A stretch of DNA of 64,000 nt. Source: JABJGO01 sp963921245. GTDB taxonomy: Bacteria > Pseudomonadota > Alphaproteobacteria > Rhodospirillales > Casp-alpha2. Position 1 is the first letter of the stretch, and each line of letters begins with the position of its first letter. Positions 1-8,242 of the stretch are shown here, in pieces. The notes beneath the pieces were generated by a model. That model was not told where the DNA came from, made no database searches, and saw nothing but the letters and a program-made list of their open reading frames with translations. The stretch spans positions 1,178,001 to 1,242,000 of the forward strand of contig CAWUEY030000001.1 in NCBI GenBank assembly GCA_963921245.4. The letters are read 5' to 3'. Made by a program: the position numbers and the translations under genes.

Positions 1-549
1 GTTAATCACATCAGCCATGATCGGATCGAGGCCGGTTGTCGGTTCGTCAAAGAAGATGATTTCAGGATCCGCAGCGATGGCACGGGCAAGAGCGACCCTC
101 TTTTGCATGCCGCCGGACAGTTCAGCCGGAAACAGGTCTGCCACGTGCCCGTCCATGCCGACTTGCGCCAGCTTTTTAACAGCGATGGCTTTTGCCTCGA
201 TCCGATCCACCCGTTTTTGCGCCAACAATCCGAAGGAAACATTTTCCCAGACCGGTAAACTGTCGAACAGCGCACCGCCCTGAAACAGCATACCGAATTT
301 ATTACCAATCCGTTCACGGTCCTGGGCACCCATGCCGACGACTTCCTCGCCATCAATCTGGATAGAACCGGAATCCGCCTCAATGATGCCAAGCACGCAT
401 TTCAGCAGAACAGACTTTCCCGTTCCCGATCCGCCAATAACCACAACGGATTCACCGACACCGACATCCAGATCGATCCCATCCAAAACCACCTTGGGTC
501 CGAACGCCTTTTTCAGATCACGAACGCGGATTTTCGGCGGTTCATTCAT
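1..549 (-). CDS. mlaF: MlaF-type phospholipid ABC transporter ATPase, 3' end beyond window
   Basis: Cytoplasmic ATPase of the Mla (Ttg2/MCE) phospholipid transport complex that works with the permease encoded just upstream. The visible 183 residues run from an ATG at 549 through Walker A (GGSGTGKS, about residue 38), the Q-loop (LFQGG), the ABC signature (LSGGMQKR) and Walker B (IIFFDEPTTGLDP), then leave the window. The start overlaps the stop of the mlaE-like gene by 8 bases (ATGAATGA), which implies translational coupling. The assignment to the Mla/MCE subfamily rests on the permease neighbour and on the SGGMQKR form of the signature. The missing C-terminus cannot be judged. Confidence 0.9.
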   Translation of the reverse strand, partial: MNEPPKIRVRDLKKAFGPKVVLDGIDLDVGVGESVVVIGGSGTGKSVLLKCVLGIIEADSGSIQIDGEEVVGMGAQDRERIGNKFGMLFQGGALFDSLPVWENVSFGLLAQKRVDRIEAKAIAVKKLAQVGMDGHVADLFPAELSGGMQKRVALARAIAADPEIIFFDEPTTGLDPIMADVIN

Positions 550-1321
550 TGGCAAAGAACATTTCCGTCAGGATATAGTCGAAACACAGGATAAGGATGG
601 CTGATGAGACTACCGCGTTGGTGGTCGCCGCACCTACACCTTGCGCACCACCGCGGGAATGATAGCCATGATAACATCCCATGAGTGTTACAATGAATCC
701 GAATACAGATGCTTTCACCAGGCCCGACAAGACGTCGTGCAGTTCCAGAAAGTTCCAGGTGTTTTGCAGGTAAATCGCGGGATTGAACCCGAGCTTGTAG
801 ACGGCGACGATGTATCCACCGAATACGCCTATAATGTCGGCGACCAGAACCAGTAATGGCATCATGGTAATGCCCGCAATCAGCCTGGGCGCGACCAGAA
901 ACTTCATGGGATTGGTGCTGAGTGTGGTGAGAGCATCGATCTGTTCTGTAACGCGCATGGTTCCTGTTTCTGCGGCCATGGAAGCACCGATACGTCCGGC
1001 AACCATAAGGCCCGCAAGAACGGGGCCCAGCTCGCGCGTAATGGACAGGACAACCACATTGGCAATGGCACCTTCCGCAGAAAACCGGGCGAACCCGGTG
1101 TAACTTTGCAAGGCAAGGACCATACCGGCAAAGATGCCCGTCAATCCGACAACGGGCAGGGAATAGTATCCGATCTCGATCATTTGTCGGCCCATACTCC
1201 GCGGATAAAACGGTGGCCTTGTACAGTGGGAGACAGCAGATGCCATGAACATGGAAAAGCGGCCAACGGCCGCCAGGAAGCTCAGCACCACATGTCCAAC
1301 GGGTTGCAGGGGATTGATCAT
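542..1321 (-). CDS. mlaE: MlaE-type permease of the phospholipid ABC transporter
   Basis: Inner-membrane permease (MlaE/YrbE family, DUF140) of the lipid-asymmetry transporter. At 259 residues it has the family's usual length. Visible hydrophobic segments lie around residues 50-75, 90-115, 145-180, 200-225 and 235-255. The conserved stretch RELGPVLAGLMVAGRIGASMAAE, here quoted only as its core ELGPVLAGLMVAGRIG, is diagnostic of the family. The start overlaps the alr stop by 4 bases, and mlaF overlaps downstream, so alr-mlaE-mlaF is one coupled unit. The periplasmic MlaD partner would be expected beyond the left edge. Confidence 0.93.
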   Translation of the reverse strand: MINPLQPVGHVVLSFLAAVGRFSMFMASAVSHCTRPPFYPRSMGRQMIEIGYYSLPVVGLTGIFAGMVLALQSYTGFARFSAEGAIANVVVLSITRELGPVLAGLMVAGRIGASMAAETGTMRVTEQIDALTTLSTNPMKFLVAPRLIAGITMMPLLVLVADIIGVFGGYIVAVYKLGFNPAIYLQNTWNFLELHDVLSGLVKASVFGFIVTLMGCYHGYHSRGGAQGVGAATTNAVVSSAILILCFDYILTEMFFANE

Positions 1322-2454
1322 ACGACATCACCATTGTGATAGAGGCGATGAAACCGCCCCCCGAGCGATGTCAGAATTTCATACCCAATGGATTGGGCGT
1401 CGCGCCCGGCATCATCAATCGTATATTTGTTCCCGATCAAATCGACATAAGCGCCCACCCGTGCAACATCATCGGGTATCTCGGTTACATCGACAGTCAT
1501 CAGGTCCATGGAAACGCGACCAATAACAGGGACTCGCATGCCACTGATATACGCGTTACCGCGCCCCGAAAGCAAGCGCGGATATCCATCGCCATACCCA
1601 ATGCCCACGGTCGCAACCGTTGTGGGAGATTTTGCACAATAAGTTGCTCCGTAGCCGACGGATTGCGGAGAATCAATTTTTCGAATTTGAATGATTTGTC
1701 CCTGCAAGCGGATGACGGATTCTATGGGAGATTTGCGATGTGGCGTAGGGTTGACGCCGTAAAGCGCGGCACCCGGACGGACGATATCGAAATGATACTC
1801 AGGGCCAAGAAAAATGCCGGAAGAATTTGCCAGGCTGCGCCGTTTGCAGGGAACAGAAGCAGACAATCGTGAGAACGCTTCCAATTGTTGCAAGTTGAGA
1901 AAATTGCTTTCATCTTCGGCTGAGGTCAAGTGACTCATGACGATGTCGATGTTCATGTCTTCAACAAGTGACGCGCTGTTTGACAAGACGGTTACGTCTT
2001 CCTCTGTCAACCCCAGACGCGACATACCTGTATCCATGTGAATATCGGCAGGTCTTTTTTTGTTTCTTTCCCGGTTGAAACTGTTCCAGGCTGCAATTTG
2101 TTCAAGACTGTTAAGCACCGGGATAAGATCAAAATGATCGAATACATCTTCGGTGCCATTGAGAGGCCCAGAAAAAACATGGATACGCGCCTCCGGTAAC
2201 GTTTTACGAAGGCGCGCGCCTCCACCGGGGTATGCCACAAAGAAATCCTGGCACCCCGCCTGCCACAAGGTTTTGGCGACCTGCTCCTGACCCAGTCCAT
2301 AGGCATTGGCCTTCACACAGGCACCGCATGGGATATCGTCCGTAACAATTTTTAGCGTCTGGTAGTTTCGCGCAATCGCACCCAGGTCTATGTGTAACAA
2401 GGCGTGGGTGTTGCTTTTTTTCTCAAGGTCGGTTGAACGAGAGGTATAGGACAT
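1318..2454 (-). CDS. alr: Alanine racemase
   Basis: PLP enzyme that interconverts L- and D-alanine for peptidoglycan synthesis. The 378-residue protein has the PLP-binding lysine in CVKANAYGLG (K48) at the start of the TIM barrel, the catalytic tyrosine in SVGYGATY (Y268) in the C-terminal beta domain, and the PLP-phosphate-binding YGDGYPR region near 287-293. The length is normal. It follows dnaB by 32 bases on the same strand and overlaps mlaE by 4 bases. The N-terminal dozen residues before HALLHIDLGAIARN are poorly conserved in this family, so the exact start is slightly uncertain. Confidence 0.95.
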   Translation of the reverse strand: MSYTSRSTDLEKKSNTHALLHIDLGAIARNYQTLKIVTDDIPCGACVKANAYGLGQEQVAKTLWQAGCQDFFVAYPGGGARLRKTLPEARIHVFSGPLNGTEDVFDHFDLIPVLNSLEQIAAWNSFNRERNKKRPADIHMDTGMSRLGLTEEDVTVLSNSASLVEDMNIDIVMSHLTSAEDESNFLNLQQLEAFSRLSASVPCKRRSLANSSGIFLGPEYHFDIVRPGAALYGVNPTPHRKSPIESVIRLQGQIIQIRKIDSPQSVGYGATYCAKSPTTVATVGIGYGDGYPRLLSGRGNAYISGMRVPVIGRVSMDLMTVDVTEIPDDVARVGAYVDLIGNKYTIDDAGRDAQSIGYEILTSLGGRFHRLYHNGDVV

Positions 2455-2486
2455 GGGGATGCCTGAAAGATGCTACGGATCAATCG

Positions 2487-4004
2487 TCAATAGGGCTCGT
2501 GATCTGCATCCCAATCGGCAAATCGTGTGAATTCCCCCTGGAATAGGAGTTTGATGGTTCCCACCGGTCCGTGTCGCTGTTTCGCGACAATAATTTCCGC
2601 CAGGTTTCTGCATTTTTCCAATCTTTCTTCCCAGTTGGCATGCCGTTGAGCGTATTTATCGTCGCTTTCATCCGCCCGCCGTTGCGGTTCGGCCTTACCC
2701 ACGTAGTACTCGTCGCGATAAATGAAGGTTACCACATCGGCATCCTGTTCGATGGAACCTGATTCGCGTAGATCAGCCAGTTGAGGGCGTTTGTCGTCGC
2801 GTTGTTCAACCTGACGAGAAAGCTGGGACAAGGCGACGACGGGAACGTCCAGTTCTTTCGCGAGTGTTTTGAGCCCTCGGGTTATCTCGGAGACTTCCTG
2901 AACGCGTCCTTCGGCGCGGGCCCGACTGGAACCCTGAATGAGTTGTAGATAATCGATAATAATCAGGCCGAGATTGTGCTGACGTTTCAACCGCCGCGCC
3001 CGTGTTCGAAGGGCGCTGACGCTCAGGGCAGGGGTGTCATCAATGAAAATCGGCAGAGAGTAAAGGGTTTGAGCCGCTGCGACTAGGCGTGGAAACTGCT
3101 CGTTCGGGACCTGGCCTTTCCGCATTTTATCAGACGAAATTTCTGTTTGTTCCGACAGGATACGTCCCGCCAACTGTTCAGCCGACATCTCCAGTGAAAA
3201 CAAACCCACCACAGCGCCTTCTTCGCCTTTGGTATCGGCATAGGTCTTGGCCGCGTGGAATCCGATAGTGGTTGCCAGGGCCGATTTTCCCATCGCCGGA
3301 CGCGCGGCGAGGATCAGCAGGTCCGAGCGATACAATCCGCCAAGGAGCGTGTTGAGGTCCTTTAGCCCTGTTGTGATACCGGCAAGACCGCCGTCTCGCT
3401 GGTGGGCGTGTTCAGCCACGTCAATGGCGGCAATAACGGCTTCCTTGAAAGGCTGAAAACCGCCTTCGAAGTTTCCGGTGGTGGCAAGATCGTAAAGACT
3501 CTGTTCCGCGGTTTCGATCTGTCGGGTGGCACTTTCATCCACTTCACCACCGAAGGCATCTTCGACAATTTCCTGACCGATTGCGATGAGTTCGCGTTTC
3601 AGATGCAAGTCATATACGATCCGTCCGTATTCTCCTGCATTGATGATCGTTACCGCTGAACTGGCCAGTTCTGCCAGGTACACAGGCCCGCCAACATCCG
3701 ACAAACTGTCGTCTTGCTCGAAGTATCGTTTCAAGGTGATAGGATCGGCAATCTGTCCCCGTTCAACAAGTTTGGCACATGCATCGAAAATCTTGGCATG
3801 TTGCCCCATGGCGAAGTGTTCAGGTCGAAGATATTCGGAAACACGTTCGTAGGCCCTGTTATCGACCAGAATTGCCCCTAGAAGACCACGCTCCGCTTCG
3901 AGGTTGTGCGGTAGGGTTCGAAACGCCGGGCCGCCAATGGAGGTAGGGCCATCGGTATCGTCTGTGCTACTCGGCATGCTGTTGGGATTCAGTACGGTTG
4001 CCAT
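2487..4004 (-). CDS. dnaB: Replicative DNA helicase DnaB
   Basis: Hexameric RecA-fold helicase that unwinds DNA at the replication fork and binds primase. The 505-residue protein has an N-terminal DnaB domain (about 30-135: PHNLEAERGLLGAIL, YLAELASS), a linker, and an ATPase domain with Walker A (ARPAMGKS, about 234-241), Walker B (LGLIIIDYLQLI, about 340s), the SQLSRQVEQRDDKRP loop, and the C-terminal KLLFQGEFTRF. The N-terminal 30 residues are a low-complexity extension. alr follows after 32 bases. The upstream 147-bp gap carries two near-consensus DnaA boxes, listed separately. Confidence 0.97.
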   Translation of the reverse strand: MATVLNPNSMPSSTDDTDGPTSIGGPAFRTLPHNLEAERGLLGAILVDNRAYERVSEYLRPEHFAMGQHAKIFDACAKLVERGQIADPITLKRYFEQDDSLSDVGGPVYLAELASSAVTIINAGEYGRIVYDLHLKRELIAIGQEIVEDAFGGEVDESATRQIETAEQSLYDLATTGNFEGGFQPFKEAVIAAIDVAEHAHQRDGGLAGITTGLKDLNTLLGGLYRSDLLILAARPAMGKSALATTIGFHAAKTYADTKGEEGAVVGLFSLEMSAEQLAGRILSEQTEISSDKMRKGQVPNEQFPRLVAAAQTLYSLPIFIDDTPALSVSALRTRARRLKRQHNLGLIIIDYLQLIQGSSRARAEGRVQEVSEITRGLKTLAKELDVPVVALSQLSRQVEQRDDKRPQLADLRESGSIEQDADVVTFIYRDEYYVGKAEPQRRADESDDKYAQRHANWEERLEKCRNLAEIIVAKQRHGPVGTIKLLFQGEFTRFADWDADHEPY

Positions 4005-4099
4005 TCATCAGTGGTAGTCGTTCTGAATATGAATGTACCGCCTCGATTGAGGTGAGTTAGGCACAACATGGGGACAAGTTGGGTAATTCGTGACTTGAC

Positions 4100-4116
4100 T
4101 GTGGATATGTGGATAG
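4100..4116 (+). promoter_or_regulatory. Tandem DnaA-box-like 9-mers upstream of dnaB
   Basis: Two head-to-tail copies of TGTGGATA lie back to back, followed by G. Each 9-mer (TGTGGATAT and TGTGGATAG) differs from the reverse of the consensus DnaA box (TGTGGATAA) only in the last base. They lie about 95 bases upstream of the dnaB start, in the gap between cfa and dnaB, where a dnaB promoter would be expected. Binding by DnaA is inference; no in-phase promoter was resolved. Confidence 0.4.
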
Positions 4117-4151
4117 GCCCGCGAGCGATCATGCTTTGGGAGCACAAAGAT

Positions 4152-5345
4152 CTATTGATGAATGAGATAATCGCGCGTGATCGGCGTTGAGTCCGGGGTG
4201 TTGGATATCTGGAACTGAAACACAATGTTGCGGAGGTGCCGGAACGAGATCTCAGAGATCGCCAGATAATATTCCCACATCCGGCAGAACCGTCGGTCAT
4301 AGATATCGGCGGCCTCGTTGACATGCGACATGAATCGATGCCGCCAATCCCGCAGGGTGTAGGCATAGTGATAGCGAAGAATCTCAATGTCATTGAGCCA
4401 TAGGTCGGTTTTTTCGATGGATTTTGACACCTCGGACAGAGCAGGTAGGTAGCCGCCGGGAAAGATGTACTTACGGATCCAGGGATCGGTTACAGTGGGC
4501 CCTTCCATGCGCCCAATAGTATGAAGCAGGGCTACCCCGTCCGGTTTCAACCGTTCAGACAGACTCTGGAAAAACGTGTCATAATGGTTTATGCCCACGT
4601 GTTCGAACATGCCGATGGAAACGATGCGGTCATAGGTACCGGTTTCTTCCCTGTAGTCTTTGAGAAGGAATTCAACCCTGTCGGATACCCCGGCTTGTTT
4701 GGCGCGGTTGGTGGAAAGTTCATGTTGTTCCTTCGACAATGTTAACCCTGTTACCGATACTTTGTACTCCCGTGCCAGGAACAGAGCCATGCCGCCCCAT
4801 CCGGAACCTATCTCCAGAACCCGCTGTCCGGGTTTGAGGCACAGCTTGTCAGCAATCAGTCGTTGTTTATTCAGCTGTGCTGTTTCCAGATCGTCGCACG
4901 GGTCCTTGTAAAGAGCACATGAGTAGTTTCGGTCCGGATCCAGAAACAGGTCGTATAGACGTCCCGATAGATCGTAGTGATGGGCGACATTTTTCCGTGA
5001 CCGTTTCAGGGGGTTGAATTGTTGAAGGACTCGGAAGGGAAACTGCAGTGCCTGAAACAGGGCATAACTTTTCGGCCTTCCCGAGGTGCTGATGTTCCTA
5101 CCGATCAGGTCCAGAAACGTATACAGATCTCCCTGTTCCACGGTCCATGACTTGTTCATGTAGCCTTCACCCAGGGCCATGGAGGCGTTGAAGACGAACT
5201 TTAGCTCTATTGACGGGTTGTGGAACCGGATGGTTGCTTCCGGTCCGGGCTCCGAGCCAGCAAAAGTGTGCTTCTTACCGCTGCTATCGATCACGTGCAG
5301 CGTGCCTTTACGAATCAACTGCTTTAACATTCCAGAGAGCAACAT
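4152..5345 (-). CDS. cfa: Cyclopropane-fatty-acyl-phospholipid synthase
   Basis: SAM-dependent enzyme that adds a methylene bridge across double bonds of membrane phospholipid acyl chains. The 397-residue protein has the N-terminal lipid-binding-like domain (SCP2-like, about 1-95) and a methyltransferase domain with SAM motif I (VLEIGSGWGGMA, about 177-188), preceded by the family marker NVAHHYDLSGRLYDLFLD, of which VAHHYDLS is the core. The C-terminal YYLAISEISFR is also typical. A strong ribosome site (GGAGGAACA) precedes the ATG at 5345. It lies downstream of the rplI terminator, so it should have its own promoter in the short gap. Confidence 0.95.
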   Translation of the reverse strand: MLLSGMLKQLIRKGTLHVIDSSGKKHTFAGSEPGPEATIRFHNPSIELKFVFNASMALGEGYMNKSWTVEQGDLYTFLDLIGRNISTSGRPKSYALFQALQFPFRVLQQFNPLKRSRKNVAHHYDLSGRLYDLFLDPDRNYSCALYKDPCDDLETAQLNKQRLIADKLCLKPGQRVLEIGSGWGGMALFLAREYKVSVTGLTLSKEQHELSTNRAKQAGVSDRVEFLLKDYREETGTYDRIVSIGMFEHVGINHYDTFFQSLSERLKPDGVALLHTIGRMEGPTVTDPWIRKYIFPGGYLPALSEVSKSIEKTDLWLNDIEILRYHYAYTLRDWRHRFMSHVNEAADIYDRRFCRMWEYYLAISEISFRHLRNIVFQFQISNTPDSTPITRDYLIHQ

Positions 5346-5405
5346 TGTTCCTCCAGAACTCAGGTTTTAGGCGGCTCCTGTGACCTTTGCGGACAAAAGA
5401 TTATC

Positions 5406-5444
5406 AAAAAAAAACGGCATATCGCAACTGGATATGCCGTTTTT
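5406..5444 (-). terminator. Rho-independent terminator of the rpsF-rplI operon
   Basis: A perfect inverted repeat (ACGGCATATC / GATATGCCGT, extended by A/T pairs) with a 7-base loop is followed on the minus strand by a run of nine T. It lies about 20 bases after the rplI stop. The plus strand also ends the stem in TTTTT, but no plus-strand gene reads into it. Confidence 0.9.
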
Positions 5445-5464
5445 CAATTCCATGAAACAAAGCG

Positions 5465-6163
5465 TCAGCGGCTGGAATCTTTCGTTTCTTCGTTGTTAGC
5501 ACTTTCTTCGGAGGCATCCGCCACGTCTTCAAGGGCCTCTTCAATAGGGTCTTCCTCGCTTGCGATCGCCTCGACATCTTCCGAAAGGTTTTCTTCCGGT
5601 TCCGCCCCTTCTTCGAATACTTCTTCCGCCCGGGCGATGGCTTCTTCAGCTTCCAGGGCTTCCTGCTGTTCGGCAGACAGGACAGCAGATCCTGTTTTGG
5701 CCTGAATTTCGGCTTCTTCTTGCGTACGGGCAACATTAATGTTGACATCAACAGTGACTTCCGCGTGGAGGACAACGCGAACCGTATGGATGCCGATGGA
5801 TTTAATGGGACGTTCCAGAACAACCTGGCCACGGGCGATGGTAAAGCCCAATTCTGTTACAGCCAGGGCAATATCGCGACTGCTGACTGAACCGTAAAGT
5901 TGACCTGCATCACCTGCCTGGCGGACCAGAGTAACGGACTGTCCGTCCAGTTTGCCACCAACGGCTTCTGCTTCCTTACGCTGTTCGAGGTTCTGTGCCT
6001 CGAGTTGCGCGCGCTCGGTTTCGAAGTGTTTTTTGTTTTCGTCCGTCGCCCGAAGCGCTTTGTTATTGGGTAGCAGGAAGTTCCGTGCGTATCCGTTTTT
6101 AACGCTTACGATGTCTCCCATCTGTCCCAGTTTTTCAATTCTTTCCAGCAGAATTACTTCCAT
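5465..6163 (-). CDS. rplI: 50S ribosomal protein L9 with long acidic C-terminal tail
   Basis: L9 binds domain V of 23S rRNA and projects from the large subunit. The first ~150 residues are a normal L9: the N-domain starts [17 protein letters not shown] and has [10 protein letters not shown] at about 23-32, then a long connecting helix and the C-domain ending around residue 150. A further ~80 residues are almost wholly acidic and alanine-rich ([19 protein letters not shown] and similar). Acidic L9 tails occur in other alphaproteobacteria, but the function is not established. It is the last gene of the operon and is followed by a strong terminator. The ribosome site is GGGAGTG, 5 bases before the ATG. 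Confidence 0.96.
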   Translation of the reverse strand: MEVILLERIEKLGQMGDIVSVKNGYARNFLLPNNKALRATDENKKHFETERAQLEAQNLEQRKEAEAVGGKLDGQSVTLVRQAGDAGQLYGSVSSRDIALAVTELGFTIARGQVVLERPIKSIGIHTVRVVLHAEVTVDVNINVARTQEEAEIQAKTGSAVLSAEQQEALEAEEAIARAEEVFEEGAEPEENLSEDVEAIASEEDPIEEALEDVADASEESANNEETKDSSR

Positions 6164-6215
6164 TTTTCACTCCCGGTCCAAAGGACCAAAGTCGATGATA
6201 AAACTCATTTAAAAT

Positions 6216-7145
6216 TCAGTTTGTTGCGACCCGGTTCCGAACACCCCACCACTGTTCCGCCATACCAAGAGCCGCAACAATCACCAGAGCCCATCCAAAA
6301 ATCAGCAGGATCATGTACAGTCCGATCAAGAGCGGAATGCGAAAACCTTCGATCCGGTGAATGGCCCAATGAACAACCGATAGTCCAAGAAAAAAGAACG
6401 GAACGGCAAGGATGATGGTCATGTTCAGGGCGATGAAGCCCATATCGCCATCAAATGCCAATGCGGCAACGGCCGCACCGATCATGGGAAGGGCAATCCA
6501 CTGCGGCAGGCTCAGGTTTCGAAACGAGGGACCATCCGTGATGTTTTTCCCGAACCGTTTCAACAGGCGCTGCGCTATCAATGCGTTGACGATTGTCATC
6601 GCAATCCAGGCAACACCCATCGCGCCGGGGAACAGGGCAACAAGTGAATCACGGAACTGAGCAACCTCGGGTTCCGTTGTGTCCAGACCGATAGCAGAAA
6701 AAACACCACCGATGTGAGACGTAATGACATCTAGCACGCCACGGCCACCGGATCCGATAAACAGCGTTCCCGTCAGGATAATGACGGCAGCCAGTACGGA
6801 CACGAGACCAAGAATACGTCCCAGAGAATAGGGCGCTGTTTTTTGACCCGTACCATCCTCGCGAACAGATGCGAGCCATTCCCACGATACGATCCACGCC
6901 GGTAAGGCATGAAGGACACCGAAGCTAAGACCATTGATCACCCCCCCAAGCCCCGCGGCGATTACCATGCCCGCAATGCAGGCGACGGTTGCTGCCGAGA
7001 ATCCCATGCTGAAAGCCACCAGGTATAGCGGTAACATGGTAATGTAGACGAGCAGCAACGCACCGGGAGAACCGGCGACGAATGCCATGGATATGGCGGC
7101 ACCAATGCCGCCGCCGCCAATCGCCATAAGCATGTTTTTCTGCAT
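6216..7145 (-). CDS. DUF2232-type polytopic membrane protein
   Basis: A 309-residue integral membrane protein placed between rpsR and rplI, where alphaproteobacteria commonly carry a DUF2232 (YybS-like) protein. About eight hydrophobic segments are visible, from the glycine-rich N-terminal helix (MLMAIGGGGIGAAISMAFVAG) through LVSVLAAVIILTGTLFIGSG and LPMIGAAVAALAFDG to the last helix near 280-300. No catalytic motif is seen and no function is known to me. The conserved place in a ribosomal operon suggests co-expression rather than a ribosomal role. Confidence is high that it is a gene, moderate on the family. Confidence 0.8.
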   Translation of the reverse strand: MQKNMLMAIGGGGIGAAISMAFVAGSPGALLLVYITMLPLYLVAFSMGFSAATVACIAGMVIAAGLGGVINGLSFGVLHALPAWIVSWEWLASVREDGTGQKTAPYSLGRILGLVSVLAAVIILTGTLFIGSGGRGVLDVITSHIGGVFSAIGLDTTEPEVAQFRDSLVALFPGAMGVAWIAMTIVNALIAQRLLKRFGKNITDGPSFRNLSLPQWIALPMIGAAVAALAFDGDMGFIALNMTIILAVPFFFLGLSVVHWAIHRIEGFRIPLLIGLYMILLIFGWALVIVAALGMAEQWWGVRNRVATN

Positions 7146-7205
7146 GGACTAGGGCTCCTGATCAAAGGCCGGCTGAAGACGCTTGAACCGGATTTCGCAG
7201 GGCGG

Positions 7206-7430
7206 TTACTTGATCACGTATGGGATCAGACCGAGGAATCGTGCACGTTTGATCGCCCGTGCCAATTCACGTTGTTTCTTGTTTGAAACGGCGGTGATAC
7301 GGCTGGGAACAATCTTTCCACGCTCAGACAGGAAGCGACCCAGGAGTTTTACGTCTTTGTAGTCAATAACCTGAGCATTGGGACCGGAAAACGGGCAGCT
7401 TTTACGGCGGCGAAAAAATGAACGACCCAT
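7206..7430 (-). CDS. rpsR: 30S ribosomal protein S18
   Basis: S18 binds 16S rRNA as a heterodimer with S6. The 74-residue protein has the family core: RRKSCPFSG near the N-terminus, then [19 protein letters not shown] and the RRxTGxxxKxQRxLxxAIKRAR-type segment, here seen as [20 protein letters not shown]. Its ATG overlaps the rpsF stop codon (TAATG), so the two partners are translationally coupled. The length is typical. Of the cysteines found in zinc-binding paralogues only one (CPF) is present. Confidence 0.97.
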   Translation of the reverse strand: MGRSFFRRRKSCPFSGPNAQVIDYKDVKLLGRFLSERGKIVPSRITAVSNKKQRELARAIKRARFLGLIPYVIK

Positions 7431-7894
7431 TAGCTTTCTCCTTTTTCGCTATCGGCGCTGGAAGCGTCCGCTTCCGAAGATTCTTCGGCTTCTGCGGCGG
7501 GTTTCTCCAGGTCTTTCGTGCCATCGTCCTCGCCGTCATCTTTGAAACCGCGGCGGGGACGGTCATCGTTATTGCGATGACGCATGATGACACTGGATTC
7601 TTCTTCCAGCTCCTCTACACGGACGGTCATGTAACGAAGAACATCTTCGTTGATCCGCATCTGCCGTTCCATTTCGACAACAGCGGAGGCCGGTGTGTCT
7701 AGGTTCATCAGAACATAATGACCTTTACGATTTTTCTTGATGCGATAGGCAAGGGAACGGAGTCCCCAGTATTCGGTCTTTTTGACCGCGCCGCCTTCAT
7801 TTTCGATAATTTTGCTAAATGTGTCGGTCAGTGTTTCGACCTGCGGGGCCGCAATATCCTGTCGCGCGATAAACACGCTTTCATAGAAAGCCAT
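7430..7894 (-). CDS. rpsF: 30S ribosomal protein S6 with acidic C-terminal extension
   Basis: S6 joins S18 on the platform of the small subunit. The first ~100 residues are a standard S6 fold ([54 protein letters not shown] core). The last ~50 residues form a charged tail that ends in glutamate, serine and alanine repeats ([18 protein letters not shown]). It is the first gene of the rpsF-rpsR-DUF2232-rplI operon. The ribosome site AGAGGGAG precedes the ATG. A two-hairpin leader lies just upstream and could mediate S6:S18 feedback. Confidence 0.97.
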   Translation of the reverse strand: MAFYESVFIARQDIAAPQVETLTDTFSKIIENEGGAVKKTEYWGLRSLAYRIKKNRKGHYVLMNLDTPASAVVEMERQMRINEDVLRYMTVRVEELEEESSVIMRHRNNDDRPRRGFKDDGEDDGTKDLEKPAAEAEESSEADASSADSEKGES

Positions 7895-7919
7895 TTTTTC
7901 TCCCTCTGGATTATCTCAG

Positions 7920-7955
7920 CCCCGGATCATCCGGGGCATAGCCGAACCATTCGGC
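7920..7955 (-). promoter_or_regulatory. Two-hairpin 5' leader of the rpsF operon
   Basis: On the minus strand the expected rpsF leader contains two perfect short hairpins in a row: GCCGAA-TGG-TTCGGC (7941-7955) and CCCCGGA-TGA-TCCGGGG (7920-7936), separated by four bases. Neither is followed by a T run, so they are not simple terminators. S6:S18 complexes are known to bind rpsF leaders in several phyla through a structured element with a conserved CCG; whether this leader has that exact element was not established. Confidence 0.45.
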
Positions 7956-7972
7956 AGGGTTTGAGCCGGCGC

Positions 7973-8000
7973 ACTATACACATTGGCAACGTGTATTCAA
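7973..8000 (-). promoter_or_regulatory. Candidate sigma-70 promoter of rpsF operon
   Basis: On the minus strand TTGAAT is followed after 16 bases by TATAGT, close to the housekeeping consensus. It would start transcription near 7966 and give a leader of roughly 70 bases that includes both hairpins. Confidence 0.45.
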
Positions 8001-8202
8001 CCGGTTTTGTCCGGGATTTTTGTCCGGCGGGCGGCGTTGCAAAATCTGCCGCAGCAGGGACAACAATATGGTGCCATCAGTAGTTGTCTGTTCCGGTATG
8101 GCAAGCTTGCGGCGGAGAAAATGGGGGTTACCGAGATTTAGGCCAAAGCATATGTTTTGCCCGTTGACTCTCTGTGCCCTGCGTAGTCCTCTCGACGAAT
8201 AA

Positions 8203-8230
8203 ACTTAAGAGTTTCAGTTTAAGTCTTAAG
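8203..8230 (+). promoter_or_regulatory. Candidate operator before the fab operon
   Basis: Two CTTAAG palindromes (8204-8209 and 8225-8230) have a 21-base period, two helical turns, and ACTTAA (8203-8208) with TTAAGT (8219-8224) form an inverted repeat. The block ends 12 bases before the fabD start. The spacing suggests dimer binding on one face of the DNA, but it could also be chance in an A/T-rich leader. Confidence 0.25.
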
Positions 8231-8242
8231 AGAGCAGCAAGC

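Noticed and set aside
8164..8192. TTGACT upstream of fabD as a -35 box
   Set aside because: No acceptable -10 lies at 16-18 bases; the promoter of the fab operon was left unassigned.
8174..8242. An upstream in-frame start for fabD adding 23 residues
   Set aside because: The family starts at MTRAFVFPGQG and the extension covers the candidate operator; the ribosome site favours 8243.
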